Source: Chrysomallon squamiferum
Taxonomy: Eukaryota > Mollusca > Gastropoda > Neomphalida > Peltospiridae
Assembly: GCA_012295275.1 (NCBI GenBank)
Contig: CM022665.1
Location: 22,000,002 to 22,064,001 of the forward strand
Length of the DNA: 64,000 bases
Reading direction: 5' to 3'
Shown here: positions 52,636 through 64,000 of the stretch, piece by piece
How positions within the stretch are numbered: the first letter of the stretch is position 1
Layout of the letters: each line of letters opens with the position of its first letter
Position numbers and translations under genes: made by a program
The notes under the pieces: generated by a model
The model's input: the letters and a program-made list of their open reading frames with translations, nothing else
The model's database searches: none
Told to the model about the DNA's origin: nothing

Positions 52636-52721
<86 letters not shown>
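52636..52721 (+). repeat. (GA)43 microsatellite
   Basis: Pure 86-base GA array 40 bases upstream of the 18-base microexon on the minus strand, where it reads as a CT-rich pyrimidine tract. Confidence 0.97.
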
Positions 52722-52725
<4 letters not shown>

Positions 52726-52827
52726 GATGGGTATATAGATAAATAGTAAGATAGACTAACAATAGTAAGGTAGTTAAATACACAGTTTGAAAATAGAAAG
52801 TCCTACTGCTACATTTAGCAAACGTTA

Positions 52828-53064
52828 TTAAATAAATGCATATTTACAAATTGTACGTCGGGTACGGTTTCGTGTCTGGCGCTTCGTCAGTTGATCCCAG
52901 AATGTCCGGTGTTTCGAGACACGATCCCATGCGTTCTGGCCCTTCGTGAGGCGTGCCCAGACCTTTTCGTTCTTCGCGAGGCGATCCCAGAACCCATGGC
53001 AGTATGAAGTAACCAGAGAAGAGAACACGATGACGAGGTAGATTACAACAAAATAAATGTTCAT
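52828..53064 (-). CDS. ORF: signal peptide plus four 10-residue Trp/Lys repeats
   Basis: A 78-residue minus-strand ORF. Residues 1-22 form a good signal peptide (FVVIYLVIVFSSLVTS). Then come four tandem decapeptides of pattern W-[DA]-[RQ]-[LV]-[AST]-K-x4, with Trp exactly every 10 residues, and a basic tail (RNRTRR). The repeat region is strikingly GC- and CpG-rich against its AT-rich surroundings. Two readings: (1) a small secreted cationic peptide precursor ending at TAA 52828; (2) an alternative first exon of the Ig gene, since a GTAAAT donor after 52848 would leave phase 1 and fit the microexon. I do not recognise the peptide family and claim no activity. Confidence 0.5.
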   Translation of the reverse strand: MNIYFVVIYLVIVFSSLVTSYCHGFWDRLAKNEKVWARLTKGQNAWDRVSKHRTFWDQLTKRQTRNRTRRTICKYAFI

Positions 53065-54252
53065 ATTTTTAATTATTTTTTTTTATTATTATTTTTAAAA
53101 TTTTAAATTAATATCTATCAAAATAATGCCTATTTATAATAAAATAATAATAAACCGTTCTGGAATATTTCTTAAAATCTGAAATAGGTGAAATTATTTT
53201 ATGACAAATAACAAATGTTTGGGCTGCATGCAAAATACAGGATTTATATACACTTTGAAATTTAGAGATCCTGGGTAGGGTATGTGTGTATGGGGGGGGG
53301 GGAGTTTCCTTTTTTGGAATACATACATCAGTCGTTATCACGAAACGAACGTGAACAAAACAGGTGAAGCCCATTGGCGGATATTTTTTAGCGGAAATAC
53401 CCGGATCTGTTTTATTCAGTGAAGGTGAGTATTTCTTTATTTTTTTGTTATTTTAATTTTTTTCAAGATGAATGCTATACCGGAAGTAATTTAAATCGAG
53501 AGACTATTCATTAAATCGTAATTCTTTTCTGAATCAGACTTGTGTTTAGCCCAATAAATACTTTCCGGGTCAAATAGAGTTCGTCAACGCAATTTTCTTA
53601 CCGATTCAGTTCAATGGACTATAATATTTATATTTACTTGATTTATATTAATCAGTTAAGCGAGATAACAGAAGTAAGGAAGTAATTTTTGATATATTTA
53701 TTATTAGTGGTCAAGCTCTCGAAGGTCACAAGTTGAAAATAATAATGATAACTGTAAATAAAAGAAAAATAAATAAATGAAAATGTAAATAAATAAGAAA
53801 TAAAATATATAACGATATGTATGTATGTTTGTCTGTATGTTAATAAACTGTTTTTAAATAAATAAATAATTAAACAAATAATTAAATAAATTAAAAAAAA
53901 AAAAAAAATTAAACAGAAAGATAAGTAGAATATTAATTAAATTTTAATTAAGTCTTAACGAAATTTTCTTTTATTATTTTATAATCTGCAAATACTAAAA
54001 ATTTTAAAAACAATATCTAGAAAGCAGATAACACATTTGTGATGCTACATATAAATAGGAAATGGCTCCATATGCGTATCGAGAAAGATTAATTCATAAA
54101 CAAACATCTTTCACTGAGCCAAAGTACCATCATTGCCTAAGAAATATTGGTCAATAAAAAATAATTCAGTAAAATAATTTTGTAAAGTGTTAATAATAAT
54201 AAATAACTAGAAAATGTCTGTGTAAAATTATAATATTAATTTGTACAAATAC

Positions 54253-54284
<32 letters not shown>

Positions 54285-54921
54285 CATACAAAACAAAATA
54301 CACACACAGATATATACATAAAATGCACATGCACGTGCACTAAACACACATACAAATACATAAAATAAACATACACATACAGACACAGATATACATTTAA
54401 AAAAAAATATACTCGAAATACTTAGGATACTTGAATCAACATTTCTTGAATCAATAATTTATTACAAAGCAGACTGGTTTGTACATCACGAATTCAATGT
54501 ATATGCGAATTAGTTAGTAAAAGGACTCTCCTTGCTTCAAGTGTTATAATTATAAAATACCTTTTCAGTGATAAATCATTCACGAAAACTGGTCCTATTT
54601 CAGAAGTGTGTTCGTACAGATATAAATCAAGACTTATATACATTAAAAACAGTATCACTTCCAATTAAGATGACACGTAATAGCAACTGAAACTACTAAA
54701 TATTCCGATCAGAGACAGAAGGTAACTTTTTTTTTTTTTTTTTTTTTTTTTGTGCCGGGAAGACTACAAATAAATGAGTCATACGGTTGTGAAATACTTT
54801 ATTAAAATGTGATATGATAATGTTTTATTAACACGTGTTACTAAAAACGTAAAGGAAGTCTGATTAACGAACACGTAAATACAGCCCGTAGTAGCGGTTG
54901 TATGTTAATAGACACGTATAC
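53065..54921. other. unassigned intron or intergenic DNA
   Basis: No supported gene. It includes an 11-G run (53292-53302), AAAT and TA arrays and a poly-T tract (about 54727-54750). A GTGAGT donor-like word at 53427 follows CpG-richer sequence on the + strand, but no frame supports an exon. Confidence 0.5.
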
Positions 54922-55002
54922 CTGAAACACACGCAATAGATACCAGGAAAGAACGATTATGTATAGTCTCCCTTTTTGCGTCCATTGTTGCATCAAAAAC
55001 AT
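54922..55002 (-). CDS. candidate 5' exon of the Ig-domain gene
   Basis: An 81-base minus-strand exon with a T-rich TTTCAG acceptor and CAG|GTATAC donor. In the frame that matches the microexon (phase 1) it contains an ATG at 54985 and reads MDAKRETIHNRSFLVSIACVS, ending with a short hydrophobic stretch. A second frame is also open from an ATG at the first base and looks like a longer signal sequence (LYIIVLSWYLLRVF). Which is used, and whether the exon is internal, cannot be decided from sequence alone. Confidence 0.4.
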
Positions 55003-55403
55003 CTGAAAAAAAAAGAAGAGGTTGTAATCACGGAAATGTTACTCAGACACGGGTGTGACTTTGAACGGGTGAGGATCATGATCCAGAGCTGTTAGTTTAT
55101 AGCTTTTACATTAATATGATTGTTACCAACGTAAGAGTATTCGCAGCCCCAGGCTACCACTTAGACGTACACTCCCCGGTGAAGTTTTACGGAAAGTTAA
55201 TGAATGTCTATAAAAATCATTTATAGTCAGTGTATAAATCTTCAAAAATCATTTATAGTTCGTGACTGAGTTATCTATTTTAAGTCTCAAAACATTCACT
55301 TATGGTCCATGTTATAATTGATTACTTCCCGTATGATGGCGATTACTTTCTCCGGATAATTTTAGCATACTTCCACCAGAGAATAAAACAAGCATGCTTA
55401 CTG

Positions 55404-55584
55404 TGTACAAACTCTCTGAGAAATCTGTATTTTATGTATGTATCTGTGTGTGTATTTTTTTTTTTTTTTTTTTGTGTTGAATTCTATTTGTACAAACTCT
55501 CTGAGAAATCTGTATTTTATGTATGTTTTTTTTTTTTTTTTTGTGTTGAATTCTATTTGTACAAACTCTCTGAGAAATCTGCGC
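55404..55584 (+). repeat. tandem repeat, 2.3 units of 69-85 bases
   Basis: Units begin at 55404, 55489 and 55558 with TGTACAAACTCTCTGAGAAA, then TCTGTATTTTATGTATG, a poly-T run of variable length and GTGTTGAATTCTATT. The third unit is partial. Unit length differs mainly through the T run. It lies upstream of the candidate 5' exon of the minus-strand gene. Confidence 0.9.
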
Positions 55585-55659
55585 ACGAAACACACTTATT
55601 TTGTGAGTGCAGCCAGTATTCATGATTCAAGTACGCTTGTACTGGATCTATTTACGAGA

Positions 55660-55670
55660 TAGGGAAAGGA

Positions 55671-55713
<43 letters not shown>

Positions 55714-56758
55714 ACACACACACAGACTCATACACATACATGCATATATAAAATATAAATAAAACGGTGGAGAGTATTTAAGAGATGCAGATTAATTTAT
55801 TTCTAATGGCAGTTTTCTGAAAGCCTGATAAACAGTTGGTACCTGTGTATCCTGTGTACGTGTATTGTAAATAATTATTTTGTTAATTAATGAGTAATAA
55901 ACAAAAAGGATTAACAAAGAAAAACAAAATTTAAGCAGAATAATAATGTTCGAATTACAAAATATATATTTTATATATAAACAATTACGTTATACATGTT
56001 TTTGTTTTGTGAGTAAAATCACTCTAATTTTGTTATTTTGATGGGAAAATGACTCCCAGTAGATGTATCGACACAAAAATAATGTTTCGCCTGAGTTCGC
56101 CTACAGAATAGTCGTTTTCTTTCATTAAAATGATTTCTGTGCTCGGCTAGGCGTGAACTTAGATACTAAGTATACATACATGTATTTTAGGAGCTTTTGG
56201 AACCTGTCGGAAATGATGTCCGGTTATCGGATAAATACACATTGGACGTCTGGTTTTGATGGGAAATAATGGTTTTGCAAAAGGAAAAGGAAAAAAAAAA
56301 AAAAAAAATAAGAAAGGTAATTTACTATATTGTCTATGAAATAACCACAAAAGCAAAATATAAAGAAAATATTAAGCCAGTAGGTCGGTCAGACACAAAG
56401 TTGCTGCATCATGACTGGCACTAATATGGAAAAACGCAGACATATACAAACACACACTCACGATCTCACACAAACAAACAAACACTCACGATCTCACACA
56501 AACAAACAAACACTCACGATCTCACACAAACAAACAAACACTCACGATATCACACAAACACTCACCATCTCACACAAACAAACACTCACGATATCACACA
56601 AACACTCACGATCTCACACAAACAAACACTCACGATATCACACAAACACTCACGATCTCACACAAACAAACACACACTCACGATCTCATATAAACACACA
56701 CTCGCGATATCACACAAACAAACGCACTCACAAGCACAATCAAGCTCTCTCCCTCTCT

Positions 56759-56801
<43 letters not shown>

Positions 56802-59800
56802 ACACACACACACACACAAACTCGCTGACTGTTCAACTTAGATTCACACACAAACACATGAGTGCATGCTTAGGTATTCTGGAAATAAACATTACTTGTT
56901 TACCTTCTTTTTCTTCTTTATAAAAAAACAAAAGAAAAACAAATTGGAAACGAAACTAATCTTCTACGTAACGTTTAGTTTGTCTTAAGAATTTTTGTTT
57001 CTGTAGTTTCAAGTTTAGAACTTTTGTTTCATATGTTATTTTTCGGCTCTAGTTTGTATTTCAAATGATGTATTGCAATAAACTAAACGAGACACTAACA
57101 ACCCGCGGGTTGGTTAATCAATCTGTGTTAATAACAAAGCTTCACTAACTAAATGGAAGAGCAGAATTTGAGACAATAACAATATGTCGTTCTGTAATCA
57201 GTAGCACAGTTTTAAACATGACCATTTCATGCTTGCTTGGACGAACACAAAGAGCTGATGTAAAACAATACGTTTCTGTAAGTCTGTACTCTTCATGCCC
57301 AGTAGTTTTCTATGGTAAATATTAAAATTATACTAAAATTATGAAACTGAAACAAATATTTGTCCTCTTCTTTGTCATTGTTCAAGTTTCTTGCATTATC
57401 ACTATTTGTTTTTTGTTGTTTTTTTTCTTTTCTTTATTCTAATGTGTTTATTTTTGTAACACAATTTACGCAGATGATATATTCTTGTCATTTTATGTTA
57501 AAATTATATTAACTGTGTGGGTGAGATTTTGTAATGTGACTTGACGCTTGTTGTCACCGTTCTGTTTTTGAGATGTCTGAAGTGTTATGTACAACTGTAG
57601 TTATACTAATGGAATTACTTCCATGTTTTGTTAGAATATAAAACACATGGGAAAGGGTGGAGCAAGATGTTCAGTCGGAGTCGAACGCCTACTCTCTGAG
57701 TATCAGAGATCAGTAATACTTTATTAACTTCCGTTTGAAAACTTCAGTTCTCTCCCCAGAGGAGAAAATGGTAAACAAAACGATTAATCTATTGTTTTCT
57801 TCATGTAAAATTCATTCTTCGGTTTATTTAGTGTAATCGTCAGCATAAGGAACGTGTTTTATGATTATAGATAAGCATGGATAATTTGCTCTGTCAAAAT
57901 GGTCAAAAACGCTCGTCACTGGGCTGTTTGCCCTTTCTCTGTAAACACCTTGCACCACAGATCTGCTGTAAGATATAATGAGCGTATTATTTAAACTAAA
58001 AAAATATTTTCTTATTACTATCCACATCGAAAATGAACAGCATAACAGTGTAATATAGCAGATATTTATTCAGGCAAAGAAACAGACAGATAGAGAAATA
58101 GACACATAACACATAGATATATTTAGACAGCCATTGAGAATGAAAGAGAGATATACAAATATATGGATAAACAGATTTACAGATTTAAAATGAGAGTGAG
58201 AGAAAGAGAGATAAACAGATAAATAAACCGACATACAGACAGATATATAAAAAGACAGTCAGAGAGACATATACAGTTAAATAGACAGGGGAATAGAGTG
58301 AGAAAAAAAAATAGGTGAGTGAGTGAATGAGTTTATATGGATTGGTTTATATGGCAGCTCATATAAAAGATTTCTTAAAAGACAAAAGCTGTCAAAAGAG
58401 TGGCCGATCATTGTTCTGTCTCTAAAGCCACCAGTCAGCAAACAACATTAACAGATAGGCCAGTAATGGATGTTTAAATTAACTTGCATGGCGTTAATAA
58501 AATAAATGTATTCATTTGGCACTTATAATTATTATTACAGAAACCAGTAAAAATCAGTGCTTTAGCCCTGTTTGTTAAAAGAATCTCCTCCAAAAACAGT
58601 AATGTTAACCGTAAAGAACTGTCAAAAATGTTATTTTATACTGTCATGCAGATGTCTTAGAAAACCTATTTCTTGAATTGATCAGCGTCAAAACATATTT
58701 AATATATATCTTGTTAAACACGTGAAAGCACATACAAAGATCTTTGACTAATCAAATATGATCTTTTGTTGGAACAGTACATACAGAGGAATATGTCGTC
58801 TATATATGTATATGTATAATTATATATTAATATTTTATCCTGTAGACACTACTAATAGCGGTAAAAAAAATGTCTATATTTTCAATCACTGATAAAAAAT
58901 ATAGCTTTTTGGATGAAAGAAATAACTGTTTACTGTCTTAAGATAATAACTTTAGTATGTCGAATGAATGTGTCTACGTATGTGTATATGCATGTGTGTA
59001 TGTTTGTATGCATGTATGCATTAATGTATGAATGTGTGTATATATATGTATTATTTATGTACATCTTTATGTATGCATATCTGTCTATCTCTCTCTGTCT
59101 ATCTATATGTGTGTATATATATATTTATATATTCTAAGAAAGAAAAAAGCCTATAAATTAAAATTAATGCACAACACGTCTTTTATGTCGAGATGCAGTC
59201 ACGAAGTGCATGAGAAATAATAAATTGGAAATAGGTTTTTATTCACCGTATTCATCCTACACACAAACTAAATTTGAACAAGATTAAAGTTAATTTATCA
59301 GTCAACTTTTACGAGTACTTATTTATAACTCTCAGTTAAATGATACCAATGCTGATTTAATCCTGTAAAAACACATATTTACAGAGTCAAGATCAGACTA
59401 TATAATCGCCTGCGAGGTATATCAATGCTTTCATATATATAAAAAAAAAGAGTTTGTATATTTTTAAAAGATATATCATTATAATTTTTTTTCTCAGAAA
59501 TAAAACACTTTAAAAGCTAAAAGTAATACAAAACCATAGCAACAATAAATAGGTTTTTATGGCAAAAAGCAATTAAAAATGTCATTGTTCTCAACAGAAC
59601 ATTGACTTCACCATATCATATATAACTAGACTTTACTGTGGAATTGTAAAAACATCATTTTGTTTTAACCTAGACACAGTGACCCAAACCTCGCATAAAA
59701 CAACACGACTAGCATTCCATAGCAAGATTCCATAAAGTCATTTCCCAATACAGAGACCTACACTTATTTTATTTATTAAACTACAGAATGCGTGCGAATA

Positions 59801-60643
59801 CACACACACACACAAACACGTACTCATACATATATACATATAATATCAACACTCATACATACATACACACACACAATTACATACATACATACATACATAC
59901 ATACACACACATACATACATACATACATACATATATACCTATATGTATATTTAGTGAGTTAGAAAGGGGGAGAGACTGAGTGAGGCAAACAGAGACACTC
60001 ACACACACACACACACACATATACATAATTTGGGAAGTTGAAAAGTGGTGACGATTTTTAAAATGAATAAATAAACTGGTTTAAAAACAACTCAGATGAC
60101 AAACATATTATTGTCTCATCAGCTACTAGTCATTTGCTAGAAATAACACGAATCTTATTTGCACGTCTTTACGTTATTTGATACTCCAGTCACTGCACTC
60201 ATAATGAAAGGGGAAATAACACAGTATAGCCACCCCACCACCATTGAAAATAATTGTTGAATGAATGAAAAGGTAACTCCTTTAAGATCTCATAATTTTG
60301 TAGGGAATAGCTGGTTTCTGATTTAACATACCAGCTTTATTTTGCGAAGGTTCGAATGGCGCGTATGAGGTGAGGCTCTGCCAATATCTTAAAACTGTAA
60401 ACAGTGTTTTTCTTTTATACTGCAATTCTAATTAATCCAAAAACAAATTGAAATTGTTTTATTTTTCAGCTCACGTTCTCGACAGTAATAGATTCATGCG
60501 AGCTGATTTTGTTTTCGCTTAAAAAGACTATACATCAAAACAACAATTTATTTGTTACTCTTTTAATGAAAACCGTTTTCAAAATGGGCCTTTAAGACCT
60601 AAACCAGCAATTAAACATTAAAGAAGAAACTTGAACATATCTG

Positions 60644-60684
<41 letters not shown>

Positions 60685-61626
60685 ATAGACAGATATAGAT
60701 ATAGATATTTAAACAAGTAATTTATAGAAGTAAATATAGTTCCGTCCCAAAACACTATATTTTTTGTTAAGTATCCAGAAGGAATAGAAATGTATCTGGT
60801 CGTCACATCTTGCAATCACATACGATGACTGCAGGAATAATTATTAATATACGATTACTGTGTGAACGTACATTTTTATTTTATCAGAGAGAAAATCCGC
60901 AATCCAATACAATGTCAGCCACTAACAGAAAACACCTATTGTGGTTTTTGATGAAATTATCATAGGCATCTGACTGGAAAGGGAGGCAGCCTACAGATGG
61001 CGTTAAGGAGGACTGATCCAGAAATCTTACATGCCTCCACATTTTGCCCTTTTTACGATTAATAAATTGTAAAATATATTTTAGAGTGAAGGTTAGAGAT
61101 AATAATAAAAAAAAGAAAGAAAAAAAAAACAACATTTTTTTTTAACCGTCTATGTGATGTTTTAATGATGATATAAAAAGTAAATAAGAAAATAAACACA
61201 ACTGCCTCATTATTATATTTCATTCATTTATTCGAAATCATTTCAAAGAAAAATCCATACACAGATATAGAAACAGTCAAAGTACAGCAGACATCGTTAT
61301 TTAGTACGAGGGTGCGCAGTATGTTACGTTTGTGTATGTGTGTGTTGTGTATGAGTATATGTCTGTTTGCTTGTTTGTATGTTTGTATGCATACACAGAC
61401 AATACTAAACTATAAGTAATAATATAATTTAATAACACGGACTTTGCGTTGATTCTACGTTTTCATGAATGATTATTTTCAAGTTCTTAATCTCGACTAC
61501 ATACTTCCTAAATCCAAAATCAAATTTACTAAAATAGTGTCGTTTTTGATAAGGTGATAAAATGTATGTTAAAAAAATGAAATAATAATAAAAAAAGAAA
61601 AATAATAATAATAATAATAATAATGG

Positions 61627-61657
<31 letters not shown>

Positions 61658-62384
61658 AATAAATAAATAAGTATAGAAAGAAAGAAAAAAAGAAAAATGA
61701 AAACGAACTAGTAATTCGCGGTACTAAAGGTATTCGGTTTCAGTGAGAAAAACTAATTTGGTGAGATCATTTAGTGTCGAAAACGAACGTAGTTTTCCAA
61801 AATATTTTACTACCTGTATTTAATCCGCAATTCAGTACTATATTATTATTTTTATTTCCTTTAGAGAATAAAAGGAACTTTTGTTTTTAAGAAGAATATA
61901 CTGACACAGATAATCAAATTCACCTTTCATGTATGCAGAATCATCAAACACTAAATACAAATTTGTTAAAACACTGAGACATTGCTATTACTGACTACAA
62001 CACAAACCAAACTATGTTGTATCTTATTTTACATATAAATTCTACAGTCTATTCATAATAATTTCTATTTTTTTTACTCTAATCACATTAATTTAACGTG
62101 ATATGTAGACAATCATATAGATAATACGTTTTCTATCGTATAGGTTTTGTCAGTACAAGACATTAACCTGGTTTAATTTATATTTAGAAAATCATCAAAT
62201 GATTTCACTTTTAAGAACTGTCGTAAATAAAGCACACGTAAATCCAGACGTGAGTAATATTAACAAGAAAAACGAAATAACTAGAAAACAAAATGAAAAT
62301 CAGTAACGAACTAAAACATGTAGCGTATCCTTCGAGAAAGATTATATTTATGATATTATAAAATAAAAGAAACAAATTAAACTC

Positions 62385-62422
<38 letters not shown>

Positions 62423-62900
62423 TATAATAATAATAATAATAATAATAAATATACATATATAAAATCATAAAAACAAGTAAGTTAATGAAGAAATATAAAC
62501 AAAACATATATAAAAAAAAAAAAAAAAAAAAAAAAAAGAATAAAAATAAGAAATAAACGAAGGACGAGCAATAGTAAAACAATTTTGAAAACTTAAAACA
62601 TTCCAGACACTATCCCAAATAAATAAATACAATCAAAAACTGATTCAAAACAAAATAAAACCCACACATCCAACGAATAACGCTTTTACAATATTTTAAT
62701 CTCAAAAAGCAGTCTTAAAGATATACTCAGGTCAAAATAGATTTCTTGTATCTGTAACATGGCGTGTTTTTTCTCGTTCTTTGTTAAATGGCCGGTATGT
62801 ATTAGTGCATTTGGCACGCATATATCTAACATACAAATCTCATATTTGTCTTGAGTATCTCTTTAAAATATGAAAAATACAAAAACGGCATATGGTAACT
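55660..62900. other. unassigned DNA rich in simple repeats
   Basis: Apart from the minisatellite at 56.4 kb I find no gene. Simple arrays include TA (55673-55710), CATA (59880-59935), CA (60000-60018), GT (60649-60682), AAT/AAAT (61596-61670 and 62385-62448) and poly-A (62512-62536). A minus ORF at 61135-60884 has a plausible composition at its end (SVGCLPFQSDAYDNF) but no splice context and no recognised family. Confidence 0.5.
56451..56720 (+). repeat. minisatellite, CACTCACGAT(C/A)TCACACAAACAAA units
   Basis: About ten units of 20-28 bases in which CACTCACGATCTCACACAAA alternates with shorter versions lacking one or two CAAA blocks. A 170-codon + strand ORF through it is a by-product of the repeat. 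It passes directly into a CA microsatellite (about 56761-56818). Confidence 0.9.
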
Positions 62901-62916
62901 CTTTGAAATGGTACGA

Positions 62917-63506
62917 GGACAAAATCCCAATAAGCAAAATGCCCCAGCACAAAATCCTAACGGACAAAACTCCAACCGCTTGTAGTAAACTTAGACAAAA
63001 ACCCGTTGTTGATTTTGTACATTTTTTATATATATATATATATATATAATATATATATAAATAATACAGACATGACTTATTATAAGCCTCCGAAACAAAG
63101 CTGCAATGAAAAAACCTGCCCTACCTGTGAACTAACACTTGGAAGAAAATGTTCACTGCTTTTATTCGTGTTCAACAATGTAACTCGTTTTTACAGTCCA
63201 AGACAGATCACTACCATCTTGAAAATACATTGTCTCGCCTGTAGTTTATGCTGTTCAAACGCATGAATGTACAAGTTTAAATGCATTTAATATCCAAGTT
63301 GATCACTTGAGACTTTTTGATACATAACATATTTGAATAAACACAAGTTATGAAATGATTAATACTCTTAGCTCTTTGTAGATTGATTATATATGTATAC
63401 ACACATAAAGTATATTTACTCCTTGTTCTTACAGACCACATCTAAATCTGGATCAAATTGGTTGGTGTTTTGTCCACAGTTGCAATAAGTGGTTGGTGTT
63501 TTGTCC
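62917..63506. mobile_element. putative foldback-type element with GGACAAAA subterminal repeats
   Basis: The left end has four direct 14-16 base units (62917-62977) around GGACAAAATCCCAA / GGACAAAACTCCAACC. The right end has two exact copies of GGTTGGTGTTTTGTCC (63460-63475 and 63491-63506), the inverse of the left unit. This makes a 590-base segment with multi-unit inverted ends. The middle holds a TA repeat (63027-63058) and no recognisable gene. Element borders and target duplication were not resolved. Confidence 0.5.
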
Positions 63507-64000
63507 TGGATCCCTCTCAAATAAAGTGCTTCGCGATCACTGTATAAAGCTAAATGTCAGACATCAACGTCCGCGAGCTGTAATTAACATTAGTAATTAG
63601 TACTAGATTCATGGCAGACGACACTTATTTATGTTTGTCTAGACGGCGTTTTGAAAAGTATCTAAATTTCAGCAGCTATTAATTATAAATCATGATCTGC
63701 AATTTCAACATCCACTGAATAATCTGAAAATAGAAACAAACAAACCAAAAAATTATATATATATGTAAATAAATAAATTAATAATAATAATAATAATTAC
63801 ATAAAAAAATCATTCTATACTGTAAGAAAATAATATTTCTTAAAGTATGTTAACATTTACAGGGCAGCATTTATAAAGGGTGTTATCGTTGTTGTTTTTT
63901 TCGGTCATAGAGCAATTTTAATATAATCTTGCTTAGTGGTTTTCCATTAATAGAAATATACATTTGTTGTTTAAATTGCTTTGTTAGTTAAAGGTACATT

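Noticed and set aside
56451-56720. Regularly spaced repeats that might recall a CRISPR array
   Set aside because: Eukaryotic nuclear context, no unique spacers, units directly adjoining; it is a minisatellite.
56411-56923. 170-codon + strand ORF
   Set aside because: It consists almost wholly of His/Thr/Lys/Ser repeats from the CACTCACGATCT minisatellite and the CA array; no protein signal outside them.
57655-57715. GTTCGACTCC on the minus strand, tRNA T-loop-like
   Set aside because: No cloverleaf could be folded around it; only the T-loop word matches.
57824-58027. Minus-strand ORF ending with YADD, the reverse-transcriptase motif
   Set aside because: No other reverse-transcriptase motif lies before it and the ORF stops right after; most likely chance.
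62211-62582. 123-codon minus-strand ORF with Phe and Tyr runs
   Set aside because: It is a translation of poly-A and AAT repeats.

Overview
This is an AT-rich, intron-rich animal nuclear DNA window. The two best-resolved genes are bilaterian signalling genes with short exons and introns full of microsatellites. A lophotrochozoan, perhaps a mollusc, is my best guess, but no lineage-specific marker proves it.

Region 1 (1 to about 18 kb, + strand) is the 3' part of an intersectin gene (ITSN). It runs from the fourth SH3 domain through the fifth SH3, DH (RhoGEF), PH and C2 domains to a stop at 17984. The EH domains, coiled coil and first SH3 domains lie upstream of the window. The 8.75 kb intron after the fifth SH3 contains a candidate terminal exon for the short isoform, whose stop codon is made by the splice junction itself. 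The start of the C2 domain is encoded by two tandem, phase-compatible exons that look like mutually exclusive alternatives.

Region 2 (18 to 22.7 kb) is the ITSN 3' UTR and intergenic DNA. It is followed by a TATA-less promoter with YY1-like, ETS-like and CRE-like words.

Region 3 (22878 to 37516, + strand) is a complete p90 ribosomal S6 kinase gene (RSK, RPS6KA1/2/3/6 type). It has 21 coding exons and a predicted 731 residues with both kinase domains, the hydrophobic motif, the ERK docking tail and a PDZ-type C-terminus. Two introns use GC-AG splice sites. Two nonautonomous DNA transposons with visible terminal inverted repeats and target-site duplications sit in its introns, and a decayed minus-strand coding relic lies in its first intron. 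A long AT-rich 3' UTR probably follows, with poly(A) signals as far as 44.27 kb.

Region 4 (about 44.8 to 47.3 kb, - strand) holds a decayed multi-exon arylsulfatase pseudogene with three in-frame stops and frameshifts.

Region 5 (about 47.8 to 55 kb, - strand) holds a candidate gene for an immunoglobulin-domain protein. Its exons join in compatible phases, mostly phase 1, and include an 18-base acidic microexon. An intact ORF for a signal peptide followed by four 10-residue Trp/Lys repeats could be an alternative first exon or an independent small secreted peptide.

Region 6 (55 to 64 kb) is mostly microsatellites, minisatellites and unassigned DNA, with a probable foldback-type element at 62.9 to 63.5 kb.

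By eye, CpG is rare across ITSN and RSK and becomes common after about 44.8 kb. This is the pattern expected where active housekeeping gene bodies are germline-methylated and the rest is not. All exon models here come from reading the sequence only.
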